From JAVBKA01 sp031546715 (GTDB lineage Bacteria > Bacillota > Clostridia > Oscillospirales > UBA929), in NCBI GenBank assembly GCA_031546715.1, contig JAVBKA010000102.1:1-17427 (forward strand): a stretch of DNA of 17,427 bases, given 5' to 3'. Under the pieces are notes generated by a model. It saw nothing but the letters and a program-made list of their open reading frames with translations, was not told where the DNA came from and did not search any database. Below are positions 1-7,614 of this stretch, in pieces. Position numbers and translations under genes: made by a program. Each line of letters opens with the position of its first letter. Within the stretch, counting starts at the first letter, position 1.

Positions 1-54
1 TTATATTTTTAAATTTAAACCTCCTATTAATTGGGCTAATTTTTTTTTATTTTT

Positions 55-357
55 GTCGATAAATTTTTGCTTAAATTTAATAAAAAAAAGACACTTATTT
101 AAAAGCGACTGCACTCCACTGCCTTTGCTCACGCTGAAAATTCTCACTCTGGCGAGCATGTGGAAGAGGAAAAGGATTTTTCCGTAATAAAAACCAAGCG
201 TTTCAATATTAAACCTATGACCGTTGAGGAAGCAATCCTTCAAATGAATCTCCTTGACCATATGTTTTACGTTTTCCGCAACTTTGACAATGGCAACGAA
301 TTTACTGTGGTTTACAAAAGAAACGACGGAGGCTACGGCTTAATTGAAAGCGAATAG
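55..357 (+). pseudogene. hpf: Ribosome hibernation promoting factor (long HPF), C-terminal part, 5' portion decayed
   Basis: Long HPF proteins bind idle ribosomes through an N-terminal domain and pair them into 100S dimers through a C-terminal domain. That C-terminal domain is clear here: TKRFNIKPM, EEAILQMNLLDH, VFRN, VVYKR and YGLIE lie in the expected order up to the TAA at 355-357. The frame stays open back to 103 and matches the usual linker (KRLHSTAF). Further back, past an in-frame TAA at 100-102, codons 55-99 (VDK...KKKTLI) still align without gaps to the end of the N-terminal domain, with the stop falling where the family usually has Glu. Another in-frame stop lies at 37-39, and bases 1-100 are only about 16% GC. 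A GTG at 160 could start a 65-residue product but has no clear ribosome site. A nonsense-decayed gene is the best reading. A sequencing error, or a surviving stand-alone dimerisation domain, remains possible. Confidence 0.6.
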
Positions 358-369
358 CATATAGATTTT

Positions 370-413
370 AACGGGGATTGCCATGCTGACAATCCCCGTT
401 TTGCCCTCTTTTT
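370..413 (+). terminator. Intrinsic terminator after the HPF remnant
   Basis: AACGGGGATTG (370-380) and CAATCCCCGTT (390-400) form a perfect 11-bp stem with a 9-nt loop, followed by TTGCCCTCTTTTT. It lies 13 nt after the HPF stop codon, so the locus was once a transcribed gene end. Confidence 0.8.
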
Positions 414-541
414 ATAAGTGCCCCAAAAAGAGCTTTTTCGAGTATTTTTTAAAAGCTGGCAATAATTTATTAGTAACATAAGCATTTGTTATACTATTCA
501 CTGATTAGTATTATACATACTTTAATTGTGGGGTATGAATT

Positions 542-1474
542 ATGAGCAAAAAATATCTTTTTGTGGTAAATCCCGCAGCAGGACTTAATGGACGAGCGTT
601 GACGCTTTTAGAAGAGTCCCGCGCAATTATTGACTCACATAACATTGACTATCAGGTTGCATACACCGAACGGCGAGGGCATGCCAAGGAGCTAATAGAG
701 CAGCGGATAGACGATGAAAATCAGTGGGTTATATTTGCTTGCGGCGGCGATGGCACGTTAAACGAGATAGTCAACGCAGTTGTGGCGAGAGAAAATGTTA
801 CGGTGGCGCATTTTACCAGCGGCACTGGCAACGATTTTATTCGTATGTTCGGCAAGGAGAGCATACCGCTTTTCAGCAACATATCCGAGCTGATTAACGG
901 CGAAACCCACACCTTTGACATTATTGACACCGGCAGCATGTACGGGCTGAACACCTGCTCCTACGGTTTTGATGCCAGAGCCGCATATTTTATGCAAAAA
1001 TTTCGTTGGGCGAAGGTTTTAGGCTCAAAAATGCCCTATAATATCGGCGTAATTGCAACCCTGCTAGGGGGGATTGCAAAGCCCGTTGACATTGTTATTG
1101 ACGGGGAGCATTTTGCAGAAAAATTTACAATTGCCAGCATTATGAACGGCAGATTTTATGGCGGTGGATATAATCCAACGCCCCAAGCCTTGCCCAATGA
1201 CGGATTGCTTGACGTTTTAATCATAAAGAAAATCAACGTTTTTCAGCTTGCCACTATGATTGGGCTGTTCGCCAAGGGTGATATTGCCACCAAGCCAGAC
1301 ATTTGCATTATTCGCCGCGCGAAGCAGGTAACCATGAAAACGCCTAAACCCGATGTGGCTCAAATTGACGGTGAAATCTGCACTTTAGACCGCTTAGATT
1401 TGAAAATTTCAAACTACAAACTCAATTTTATATTGCCCAAGGGCGTATATGATAGATTTATGGCAAAAAATTAA
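542..1474 (+). CDS. Diacylglycerol kinase family lipid kinase (YegS/BmrU type)
   Basis: A 310-residue soluble protein of the DAGK catalytic family, which phosphorylates a lipid hydroxyl (diacylglycerol or a related lipid) with ATP at the inner face of the membrane. It carries the opening VNPAAG at residues 9-14, the nucleotide-binding loop GGDGTLNEIVNAV at 68-80 and GTGNDFIR at 94-101. The C-terminal beta domain has NGRFYGGGYNPTPQALPNDG and a conserved IDGE near residue 280. Length is normal for the family (about 290-310). The ATG at 542 is preceded by a GTGGGG ribosome site at about 527-532; an ATG at 535 is out of frame. The gene has its own upstream spacer after a terminator and is followed by the groESL promoter, so it is probably monocistronic. 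The family is certain, but the exact lipid substrate cannot be told. Confidence 0.9.
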   Translation: MSKKYLFVVNPAAGLNGRALTLLEESRAIIDSHNIDYQVAYTERRGHAKELIEQRIDDENQWVIFACGGDGTLNEIVNAVVARENVTVAHFTSGTGNDFIRMFGKESIPLFSNISELINGETHTFDIIDTGSMYGLNTCSYGFDARAAYFMQKFRWAKVLGSKMPYNIGVIATLLGGIAKPVDIVIDGEHFAEKFTIASIMNGRFYGGGYNPTPQALPNDGLLDVLIIKKINVFQLATMIGLFAKGDIATKPDICIIRRAKQVTMKTPKPDVAQIDGEICTLDRLDLKISNYKLNFILPKGVYDRFMAKN

Positions 1475-1555
1475 GCTACTCTTAGTATCAGTGAGATAAA
1501 TTGATGTAATGCCGTAATTCTGGCATTTATCTGGGAATTTAGCAGTTTTTACCGA

Positions 1556-1584
1556 TTGCGAAATTAGTGGACTGCATTTATTAT
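1556..1584 (+). promoter_or_regulatory. Sigma-A type promoter of groESL
   Basis: TTGCGA (1556-1561), a 17-nt spacer and TATTAT (1579-1584). The expected start of transcription, about 7 nt downstream, falls inside the CIRCE element, which is the standard arrangement for HrcA repression. Confidence 0.7.
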
Positions 1585-1588
1585 ATTA

Positions 1589-1614
1589 TTAGCACTCGAA
1601 CTTGAGAGTGCTAA
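1589..1614 (+). promoter_or_regulatory. CIRCE operator (HrcA binding site) with 8-nt spacer
   Basis: TTAGCACTC (1589-1597) and GAGTGCTAA (1606-1614) are perfect 9-bp arms matching the CIRCE consensus. The spacer between them is 8 nt (GAACTTGA) where the consensus has 9. CIRCE is bound by the heat-shock repressor HrcA, and the position just before groES fits. Confidence 0.93.
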
Positions 1615-1646
1615 TGCAAGGTTATTACTAAAGGAGGATTTATACA

Positions 1647-1934
1647 GTGAAGCTTAAACCGATTGAAGACCGTATTGTCATTAAAATGGTCGAAGCAGAA
1701 GAAACAACTAAAAGCGGAATTATCCTTACAGGTAACGCAAAAGAGAAGCCTCAAATTGCTGAGGTTTTAGCCGTAGGACCAGGCGGCACTATTGAAGGCA
1801 CAGAAGTTAAAATGCAAGTAGTGGTGGGCGACAAGGTCGTAACCAGCAAATACTCAGGCACAGAAATCAAGCTGGACGGACAGGATTACATTATTGTCCG
1901 CCAAAAAGACATTCTTGCAGTAGTGGAGGGTTAG
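1647..1934 (+). CDS. groES: Co-chaperonin GroES (10 kDa)
   Basis: The lid of the GroEL folding chamber: a heptameric ring of a 95-residue cytosolic protein, the usual family length. The sequence opens KLKPIEDRIVIK, has the mobile-loop region around EETTKSGIILTGNAKEKPQ (residues 17-35), then VGPGG and the closing YIIVRQKDILAVVEG. The start is a GTG at 1647, chosen because a strong AAAGGAGG site lies at 1630-1637 with correct spacing. It is the first gene of groESL, only 5 nt before groEL, and is controlled by the CIRCE operator at 1589-1614, so heat induction through HrcA is expected. Confidence 0.97.
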   Translation: MKLKPIEDRIVIKMVEAEETTKSGIILTGNAKEKPQIAEVLAVGPGGTIEGTEVKMQVVVGDKVVTSKYSGTEIKLDGQDYIIVRQKDILAVVEG

Positions 1935-1939
1935 TATAA

Positions 1940-3574
1940 ATGGCTAAAGAAATTCTATTCGGCGAGGAAGCCCGCCGTGCATTAGAACGCGGTGTAAACA
2001 AGCTTGCAGACACAGTCCGTATTACCCTTGGCCCAAAAGGACGCAACGTAGTTCTTGACAAAAAGTTCGGCGCACCTCTTATCACCAATGACGGTGTGAC
2101 TATTGCTAAAGAAATCGAGCTTGACAACGCCTTTGAAAACATGGGCGCACAGCTTGTTAAAGAAGTCGCCACAAAGACAAACGACACAGCTGGCGACGGT
2201 ACAACCACAGCAACACTGCTTGCACAGGCTCTTGTCCGCGAAGGCATGAAGAACGTTGCAGCAGGCGCAAATCCTATGATTATGAAGCGCGGAATTTCCA
2301 AGGCTGTTGAAGCTGCTGTCGAGGCTATAAAGGCTCAGTCAGTTAAAGTCGGTGGCAAGGAAGATATCGCTCGTGTCGGAACAGTTTCCTCTGGGGACGA
2401 AGTTATCGGACGCTTAATCGCAGAAGCCATGGAAAAAGTCAGCGCAGACGGCGTAATCACTGTTGAAGAATCCAAAACAGCCGAGACATATACCGAGGTT
2501 GTTGAGGGTATGCAGTTTGACCGCGGATACATCACTCCGTATATGGTTACAGATACTGAGAAAATGGAAGCAGTCATTGACGATGCTCTTATTCTCATCA
2601 CAGACAAGAAAATTTCTTCTGTTCAAGATATTCTTCCCCTCCTTGAGCAGATTGTCCAAACAGGCAAGAAGCTTGTCATCATCGCTGAGGACGTAGAGGG
2701 CGAAGCACTTTCAACTCTTATCGTCAACAAACTCCGCGGCACCTTTACTTGCATTTGCGTTAAAGCTCCCGGCTTTGGCGACCGCCGTAAAGACATGCTT
2801 AAGGACATTGCAATCCTCACAGGCGGCGAAGTTATTTCTGACGAAATCGGCTTAGAACTTAAGGATGCAAAAGTCACTCAACTTGGACGTGCACGTCAAA
2901 TCAAAGTCGGTAAAGAAAACACCATTATTGTTGACGGCGCAGGAGATTCCAAGGAAATCAAGGCTCGTGTTGGTCAAATCCGTGCGGCTATTGATGTTAC
3001 AACCTCTGACTTTGACAAAGAGAAGCTTCAAGAGCGTCTTGCAAAGCTTTCAGGCGGCGTAGCTGTCATCAAGGTCGGCGCGGCAACTGAAGTCGAGATG
3101 AAAGAAAAGAAGCTCCGTATTGAAGATGCTCTTAACGCAACTCGTGCCGCTGTTGAAGAAGGCATTGTCCCAGGCGGCGGAACAGTATTCGTAAACGTCA
3201 TTCCCGCTGTTGAGAAACTCCTTGCAGGACTTGAGGGCGACGAGAAAACAGGCGTTAAAATTGTTATCGGCGCATTAACGGAACCCCTTCGTCAAATTGC
3301 AATTAACGCAGGTCTTGAGGGCAGCGTTATTCTTAACAACGTCATTGCACACGAAAAAATCGGCTACGGCTTTGACGCATTAAACGAAAAGTATGTTGAC
3401 ATGGTTTCTGTCGGTATCGTTGACCCAGCAAAGGTTGCTCGCTGTGCAATTCAAAATGCGGCATCCATCGCGGCGATGGTTCTCACCACAGAAAGCCTTG
3501 TAGCTGACAAGAAAGAACCCATAGCTCCTCCTGCTCCTGGCGGCGGCGGCATGGGCGGAATGGATATGTATTAA
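1940..3574 (+). CDS. groEL: Chaperonin GroEL (60 kDa)
   Basis: An ATP-driven folding chamber made of two stacked heptameric rings, working with GroES. At 544 residues it is full length. Visible family marks are the start AKEILFGEEARRALERGV, LGPKGRNVVLDKKFG, the ATPase signature DGTTTATLLAQ from residue 86, AGANPM, VKAPGFGDRRKDML, and EEGIVPGGG near residue 410. The tail is the typical Gly/Met-rich end (GGGGMGGMDMY). The ATG at 1940 follows a GGAGGG site at about 1925-1930. Codon use is strongly biased and uniform, as expected of a highly expressed gene. A large hairpin after the gene probably ends the groESL transcript. Confidence 0.98.
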   Translation: MAKEILFGEEARRALERGVNKLADTVRITLGPKGRNVVLDKKFGAPLITNDGVTIAKEIELDNAFENMGAQLVKEVATKTNDTAGDGTTTATLLAQALVREGMKNVAAGANPMIMKRGISKAVEAAVEAIKAQSVKVGGKEDIARVGTVSSGDEVIGRLIAEAMEKVSADGVITVEESKTAETYTEVVEGMQFDRGYITPYMVTDTEKMEAVIDDALILITDKKISSVQDILPLLEQIVQTGKKLVIIAEDVEGEALSTLIVNKLRGTFTCICVKAPGFGDRRKDMLKDIAILTGGEVISDEIGLELKDAKVTQLGRARQIKVGKENTIIVDGAGDSKEIKARVGQIRAAIDVTTSDFDKEKLQERLAKLSGGVAVIKVGAATEVEMKEKKLRIEDALNATRAAVEEGIVPGGGTVFVNVIPAVEKLLAGLEGDEKTGVKIVIGALTEPLRQIAINAGLEGSVILNNVIAHEKIGYGFDALNEKYVDMVSVGIVDPAKVARCAIQNAASIAAMVLTTESLVADKKEPIAPPAPGGGGMGGMDMY

Positions 3575-3627
3575 TAGTTATCATTATTGATAACTAAACT
3601 GCAAGCTTTTTTAAAAAGTTAATATTA

Positions 3628-3682
3628 TTCATAAAACAACAAGCTCCGTGCCTTATGGGTACGGAGCTTGTTGTTTTATGAA
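3628..3682. terminator. Long perfect inverted repeat, terminator of groESL
   Basis: Bases 3628-3649 and 3661-3682 are perfect 22-nt inverted copies. The loop (3650-3660) adds three more pairs, one of them G-T, giving about 25 bp of stem. The arms end in AAAAC and GTTTT, so the core GC-rich stem is flanked by A and T tracts and could terminate in both directions. Between the groEL stop (3574) and this hairpin, nothing else is evident. Confidence 0.75.
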
Positions 3683-3751
3683 TTTGCAAAGTTTGCATGT
3701 TTTGTACTAAAAGAATATAATTGTAAAGTTTTTTATTTAATTTAAAAGTAC

Positions 3752-3780
3752 TTGTATTTACTTTTTGAATAGACTATAAT
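3752..3780 (+). promoter_or_regulatory. Promoter of the FecR lipoprotein / zinc-ribbon unit
   Basis: TTGTAT (3752-3757), a 17-nt spacer and a perfect TATAAT (3775-3780). It would start a transcript near 3787 and leave a 5' leader of about 120 nt before the ATG at 3908. Confidence 0.6.
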
Positions 3781-3805
3781 GTATACATAGTTGTTTTATA
3801 CATAT

Positions 3806-3871
3806 AAGTTATTAGTAAACGCAATCCAAGCAAAAAATGTTGCAGATAAATACTGCGTCATTTTATAACTT
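3806..3871 (+). other. Possible folded 5' leader before the FecR lipoprotein gene
   Basis: AAGTTAT (3806-3812) can pair with ATAACTT (3865-3871), and ACGCA (3819-3823) with TGCGT (3854-3858). The two helices are separated by a symmetric 6/6 internal loop. No known riboswitch consensus was recognised, and pairings this short can arise by chance. Confidence 0.3.
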
Positions 3872-3907
3872 GTTTTAGCTTCATTAGTAACAATTCGAGG
3901 TGGGTTA

Positions 3908-5902
3908 ATGAGAAAACTGGGCATACTAGTGATAGTATGCGTTCTGTTACTGTGCGCCTGCACATCGCAAGAGAAAATACCAGAAGCAGCCTCTGTAACC
4001 GTAAAAGAGCTTACAGGAGAAGTACTTATACAGCATTCTCTTGAGGTTGAAAAAACAACGCTGACCATTGAAGAAGGTCTTTCAGAAGAAGATATTATTT
4101 ACACCGGACAGGGCGCAACAGTAACCATTGACCTTGGGCATGGGCAAACCGTCAAGGTTGGCGAGGCATCTGTCTTTGCACTTTCGGCAATTCGCAGAGA
4201 TTCCAAGGGTAATGTGACTATTTTGGCACTAAAACAGGGTACAATACTTAACAGCGTAGAACAGCCCTTGGGCGAAACAGACACCTTCGAGGTTCACACA
4301 CCGAGACTTGTCATGAGCGTCCGCGGAACGTCAAATATTATGACCTCCACCCCCGAGAGCGACACCGTTATCGGTCTCACAGGGGACACACGCACCAGCG
4401 CGAACGGCACATTTTCCAGAATTGTTGCAGGTATGGGGCTGGAACTGTCTCAGGACGGCAACAAGCTAGTGCCTGTCAGCAGTGCTGAACTTCCTAAAAT
4501 TGCTGAAACCTATATTGCTGAAAAGCAAATTATATTTGAACCGCTTACAGACGAAAAAATTGCAGAAGCTCAGGATTCCGCTAGCGAGGACACAGAGAAG
4601 TGGTTTAGTAGCTCCGACCCCGCCACTGATTTTATCGATGAAATAATGACAAAAGCCGCAGTCGCCCCTATTGCAGACATTACGGCAGTACCAGTAGTAT
4701 CGCCGTCACCGATATCATCACCATTGCCAGTAGCCGAGCCAAGCCCTTCACCAATAGTCGAGCCGTCAGTACAGCCCTCACCTATACAAGAACCAGAGTT
4801 GCCGCCATCCCCAGAACCGACACCAACCCGTAAACCGACACCAACTCCAACGGCTACACCATCGCCGTCACCTACGGCTACTCCGACACCTACGCCTACC
4901 CCAACGCCGTCACCTACGGCTACTCCGACACCTACGCCTACCCCAACGCCAACGCCAACACCTACGCCAACACCAACACCTACGCCTACACCAAAGCCTA
5001 GTCCGACACCTAGTCCGACTCCGACACCTACTCCGACACCTACTCCGACACCTACCCCAACGCCAACACCATCTATTGCGCCATCCACTGCCCCATCTAT
5101 CGCGCCGTCCATCGCCCCATCTGTTGCACCGTCTATCGAACCGTCCATTGCCCCATCCATCGCACCCTCTATTGCACCGTCCATCGAGCCGTCCTCAGAG
5201 CCGATCGACGAACCTGAGGAATTGCCCCAATATATCATACAAATCAAATTCGGCGACACGCTTGTAGACGACACCCAAACATATACTGGCAACTATGCCG
5301 ATTTTATCTCAGCAAGCGTTACAATGCCATCGGGCTACAGCTATTTATCCCATGCTGTTAATGAAGACTCAGGCGCCATTGTTGTATCTGTTCAGCCAGC
5401 GCAAACCTCAAGCGGTATGGTTAGGTTTGTAATGACTGGAAACAATTCAATTATTGCAGAGAGCCGAACCTTACTTCAGCATTTCGCACTGGGCTTTACC
5501 GCCCCCATTGGTTTTGAGCGTTCTGGTAATTCAGGCTTTAGCGGCGGAAATCTCGTAATCCCTGTTCAGTTTGTATCACGAACCTTTGAGTTTAAATGCT
5601 CCCACGGCTCAGAATCATGTAGTGCAAGCATCACAAGCATTCCGATTACTATCAAATATAGCGACCTCACGAATACGGCTGGCTATATAATCAACGCGTC
5701 CGCTTTACGTGAAAAACTTTTGGCAGCAGGTATGCCGCCAGACCATGACTTTGGAACAAATACCCTTGACTTAAATGTCGTTACCACCCAGTCGGACGCT
5801 TCGCTGACGTTAAACGAAAACAAAGTAAAGCCATTATTTCAAGGCAAATCACGTGCTAATATCAATTATTCTAACTTAAATTTTAATAGGGGGACTAAAT
5901 AA
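3908..5902 (+). CDS. FecR-domain lipoprotein with long Pro/Thr and Pro/Ser repeat linker
   Basis: A 664-residue exported protein. The lipoprotein signal is a Lys/Arg start, a hydrophobic core and the lipobox LCAC, with Cys18 as the lipidated residue. Residues about 30-185 look like a FecR domain: TGEVLIQ, then EDIIYTGQGATVTIDLGHGQTVKVG, LKQGTI and the hallmark VHTPRLVMSVRGT. Residues about 260-430 are a low-complexity linker, first PTPTPTP then PSIAPSIAPS repeats, of the sort that spans a cell wall. Residues about 435-664 form an unrecognised, probably beta-rich domain with two close cysteines (CSHGSESC). The ATG at 3908 follows a GAGGTGGG site. The stop overlaps the next start (TAATG, 5900-5904). 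FecR domains in Gram-negatives relay iron-siderophore signals to sigma factors, but in clostridia they occur in surface proteins of unknown job, so no function is assigned. The call of a surface-anchored FecR-like lipoprotein is firm. Confidence 0.85.
   Translation: MRKLGILVIVCVLLLCACTSQEKIPEAASVTVKELTGEVLIQHSLEVEKTTLTIEEGLSEEDIIYTGQGATVTIDLGHGQTVKVGEASVFALSAIRRDSKGNVTILALKQGTILNSVEQPLGETDTFEVHTPRLVMSVRGTSNIMTSTPESDTVIGLTGDTRTSANGTFSRIVAGMGLELSQDGNKLVPVSSAELPKIAETYIAEKQIIFEPLTDEKIAEAQDSASEDTEKWFSSSDPATDFIDEIMTKAAVAPIADITAVPVVSPSPISSPLPVAEPSPSPIVEPSVQPSPIQEPELPPSPEPTPTRKPTPTPTATPSPSPTATPTPTPTPTPSPTATPTPTPTPTPTPTPTPTPTPTPTPKPSPTPSPTPTPTPTPTPTPTPTPTPSIAPSTAPSIAPSIAPSVAPSIEPSIAPSIAPSIAPSIEPSSEPIDEPEELPQYIIQIKFGDTLVDDTQTYTGNYADFISASVTMPSGYSYLSHAVNEDSGAIVVSVQPAQTSSGMVRFVMTGNNSIIAESRTLLQHFALGFTAPIGFERSGNSGFSGGNLVIPVQFVSRTFEFKCSHGSESCSASITSIPITIKYSDLTNTAGYIINASALREKLLAAGMPPDHDFGTNTLDLNVVTTQSDASLTLNENKVKPLFQGKSRANINYSNLNFNRGTK
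4864..4947 (+). repeat. Perfect 42-bp tandem duplication in the Pro/Thr linker
   Basis: Bases 4864-4905 and 4906-4947 are identical 42-mers in direct tandem, each coding 14 residues of Ser/Pro/Thr repeat without shifting frame. Identity at every third codon position points to a recent duplication. Confidence 0.9.
5019..5200 (+). repeat. 12-bp tandem repeats in the Pro-rich linker
   Basis: Three perfect copies of a 12-mer (CTCCGACACCTA) occupy 5019-5054. From about 5071 to 5200 a degenerate 12-nt unit codes PSIA, PSVA or PSIE. Both have a period of 4 codons, so copy-number change keeps the frame. Confidence 0.8.
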
Positions 5903-7482
5903 TGTACTGTTCACAATGCGGAACTACCTGCGGCGAAGAAGACAAGGTTTGCACAAAATGCGGAAACCAATTGGCACAGCAAGCACAAATAATCACACCT
6001 GAGCTGGTAGTACCGGCAAAACATCCCATGCCCAGAGTTGCTATTCCAACGCTTATAATCGGAGCGGTTGCGGCGGTTGCGCTGTTAGTCTGGCTCAGTT
6101 TCCCAACTATTTTGCTAAAAACAGCCCCCGACACCTATGCTGACAGAGTGTTTGATAACACACTGAAAAACATAGCAGCATCAATGCCTACAGAGACCAA
6201 AACCTCTGTTTTAGACGCTGACATTATCAGAACATTTATGGGCATAGAGAACTTTTCAATCGACGGCTCAACAAGCGATTTCTCCGCCGGACTTTCTGTT
6301 ATTGCGGAAAAAACAAACAAGAGAATTTACGGTGACCTTGACATCAACGCCTCGGAAAACTCACAAATTGATTTCGCCGTCACTCAGGACACTTCCTATA
6401 TTGCATTCCCCGGCTTGACCGCCAACGCCTACAAAGCCGCTAACAGCGAAATGGGCGCAGAACTGTCAGAGAGCATTCTTGCAAGCCTATTCGAAATTCC
6501 TGCCGACTTTAAGCTTGACACTGCAAGCTTTTTTGAAGATTCAGCAGAAAATCCCCACAGTGCCGAGGCAACACAACTGGCAGCCGAAGCCGCCAAGCTC
6601 CTTGAAAACTACTGGCGCGGTCTAGAGTTTACAGAAAACAAGAATGTTGCAGTGCCTGCACAGCTAACTGGCAAGCATGTCGCTTTGACCGCCAACATCG
6701 ATACAGTAGCATTTAAGGCAATGCTCAGAGAAATCCTAGCACTAATTAAAAATTCAACCATGATTGACGTTATAATTAATGAGTATAATGCCCTTCCCGC
6801 TGATGACGAGTATCTCTATGAGCCTCATACTTTTAACAAAGACGCTGAGTTTGCCAAAATAGAAAAGTCCATTGACGAGCTTGATATCACAGCCTTTAGC
6901 ATCACAATGTTCTCCTCTGGCGAAGAAGCTCATGCATTTTTAGTTGAAGCCAATGTACACGGCGCAGCCATTTCCGCTGTTATGGGTCTGAACAGTGACA
7001 AAGACATCGTAGAAAGCTCCTTTTCAAACATTGACGTCACTTATATGGGCAAAACCTACTCCGTTAAATCAGACTGCGCAAAAACCGAAGACGGTTACAT
7101 TGTCCACGCCGACATTAACGGCGAAGGCGAGACAGGTACACTTGACTTCACACTTGCGGGCAACAAATACAACCTTAATTTAATAATGGATGCCGAAAAC
7201 TCTATTTCAATTATCGGCACCTATCAATCTACAGAAACTAGAGAATTTGCCACAGTTGAAAAGGTCACAATTAAGGATAACGGTCAGATTACTGATTTAC
7301 AAGGCGTATTAACCTTCTCTGTCGAAGCTCTGGAACAAAGCTCATTTGATACCTACGGCTTTGACAAAGCAACGTCAATAAAAGAGCTTTCATATGAAGA
7401 ACTTGAAGCGGTATTCCTTCGCATTAGCGACCTTTTCCAAAGCGTTTCCGTTGGAACGATTGGTTCTTCTGTAGGCTATTAA
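5902..7482 (+). CDS. Zinc-ribbon, single-pass membrane protein with large external domain, unknown function
   Basis: A 526-residue protein. Residues 3-20 hold a zinc-ribbon (CSQC and CTKC, Cys3/6/17/20). A Pro-rich joint and one membrane helix at about residues 47-71 follow. The remaining 450 residues should lie outside the cell, with the ribbon inside. The outer part is acidic and shows alternating strand-like segments (GDLDINASENSQIDFAV, GTLDFTLAGNKYNLNLIM, SIIGTYQSTET), somewhat like clostridial proteins with lipoprotein-like antiparallel beta folds; this is only an impression. The ATG shares one base with the preceding stop (TAATG), and an AGGGGGA site lies 8 nt before it, so it is co-translated with the FecR lipoprotein. 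Both products face the cell surface, suggesting a shared envelope task. A bidirectional terminator follows. The domain layout is clear; the function is unknown. Confidence 0.85.
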   Translation: MYCSQCGTTCGEEDKVCTKCGNQLAQQAQIITPELVVPAKHPMPRVAIPTLIIGAVAAVALLVWLSFPTILLKTAPDTYADRVFDNTLKNIAASMPTETKTSVLDADIIRTFMGIENFSIDGSTSDFSAGLSVIAEKTNKRIYGDLDINASENSQIDFAVTQDTSYIAFPGLTANAYKAANSEMGAELSESILASLFEIPADFKLDTASFFEDSAENPHSAEATQLAAEAAKLLENYWRGLEFTENKNVAVPAQLTGKHVALTANIDTVAFKAMLREILALIKNSTMIDVIINEYNALPADDEYLYEPHTFNKDAEFAKIEKSIDELDITAFSITMFSSGEEAHAFLVEANVHGAAISAVMGLNSDKDIVESSFSNIDVTYMGKTYSVKSDCAKTEDGYIVHADINGEGETGTLDFTLAGNKYNLNLIMDAENSISIIGTYQSTETREFATVEKVTIKDNGQITDLQGVLTFSVEALEQSSFDTYGFDKATSIKELSYEELEAVFLRISDLFQSVSVGTIGSSVGY

Positions 7483-7507
7483 TAGTAATTTTTAGTAAAA
7501 CTAATAA

Positions 7508-7557
7508 AAGAGGATACAACAAGCGGCTAACACGCCGCTGTTGTATCCTCTTCTTTT
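7508..7557. terminator. Bidirectional terminator between convergent genes
   Basis: AAGAGGATACAAC (7508-7520) pairs with GTTGTATCCTCTT (7540-7552), and GCGGC (7523-7527) with GCCGC (7534-7538), with one bulged A and a 6-nt loop. The right side continues in TTCTTTT and the left side is A-rich. It lies between the zinc-ribbon gene (+) and the URO-D-like gene (-). Confidence 0.85.
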
Positions 7558-7614
7558 GTATGAATATCTCTCTTGTAGCGCCGGCAGTGCAAAAGCGAGA
7601 TTGCAATTTTTCCT

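Noticed and set aside
1..261. Minus-strand 86-codon frame over the HPF remnant
   Set aside because: The plus strand carries a recognisable HPF domain there. The minus frame is a Lys/Phe-rich shadow of AT-rich DNA.
467..495. Promoter TTATTA-N17-TATACT before the lipid kinase
   Set aside because: The -10 is reasonable but the -35 matches only three positions. The region is AT-rich, so such matches are expected by chance.
1508..1527. Hairpin AATGCC/GGCATT after the lipid kinase gene as a terminator
   Set aside because: Only 6 bp, AT-rich and with no T tract directly after it.
4820..5200. CRISPR-like or satellite array
   Set aside because: Units are 6, 12 or 42 nt in phase with codons and have no unique spacers, so this is protein linker coding sequence.
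4570..5292. A 240-codon open frame on the minus strand rich in Gly-Val repeats
   Set aside because: It is the mirror of the Pro/Thr and Pro/Ser repeats of the FecR lipoprotein. It has no family motif, and the + strand gene is complete.
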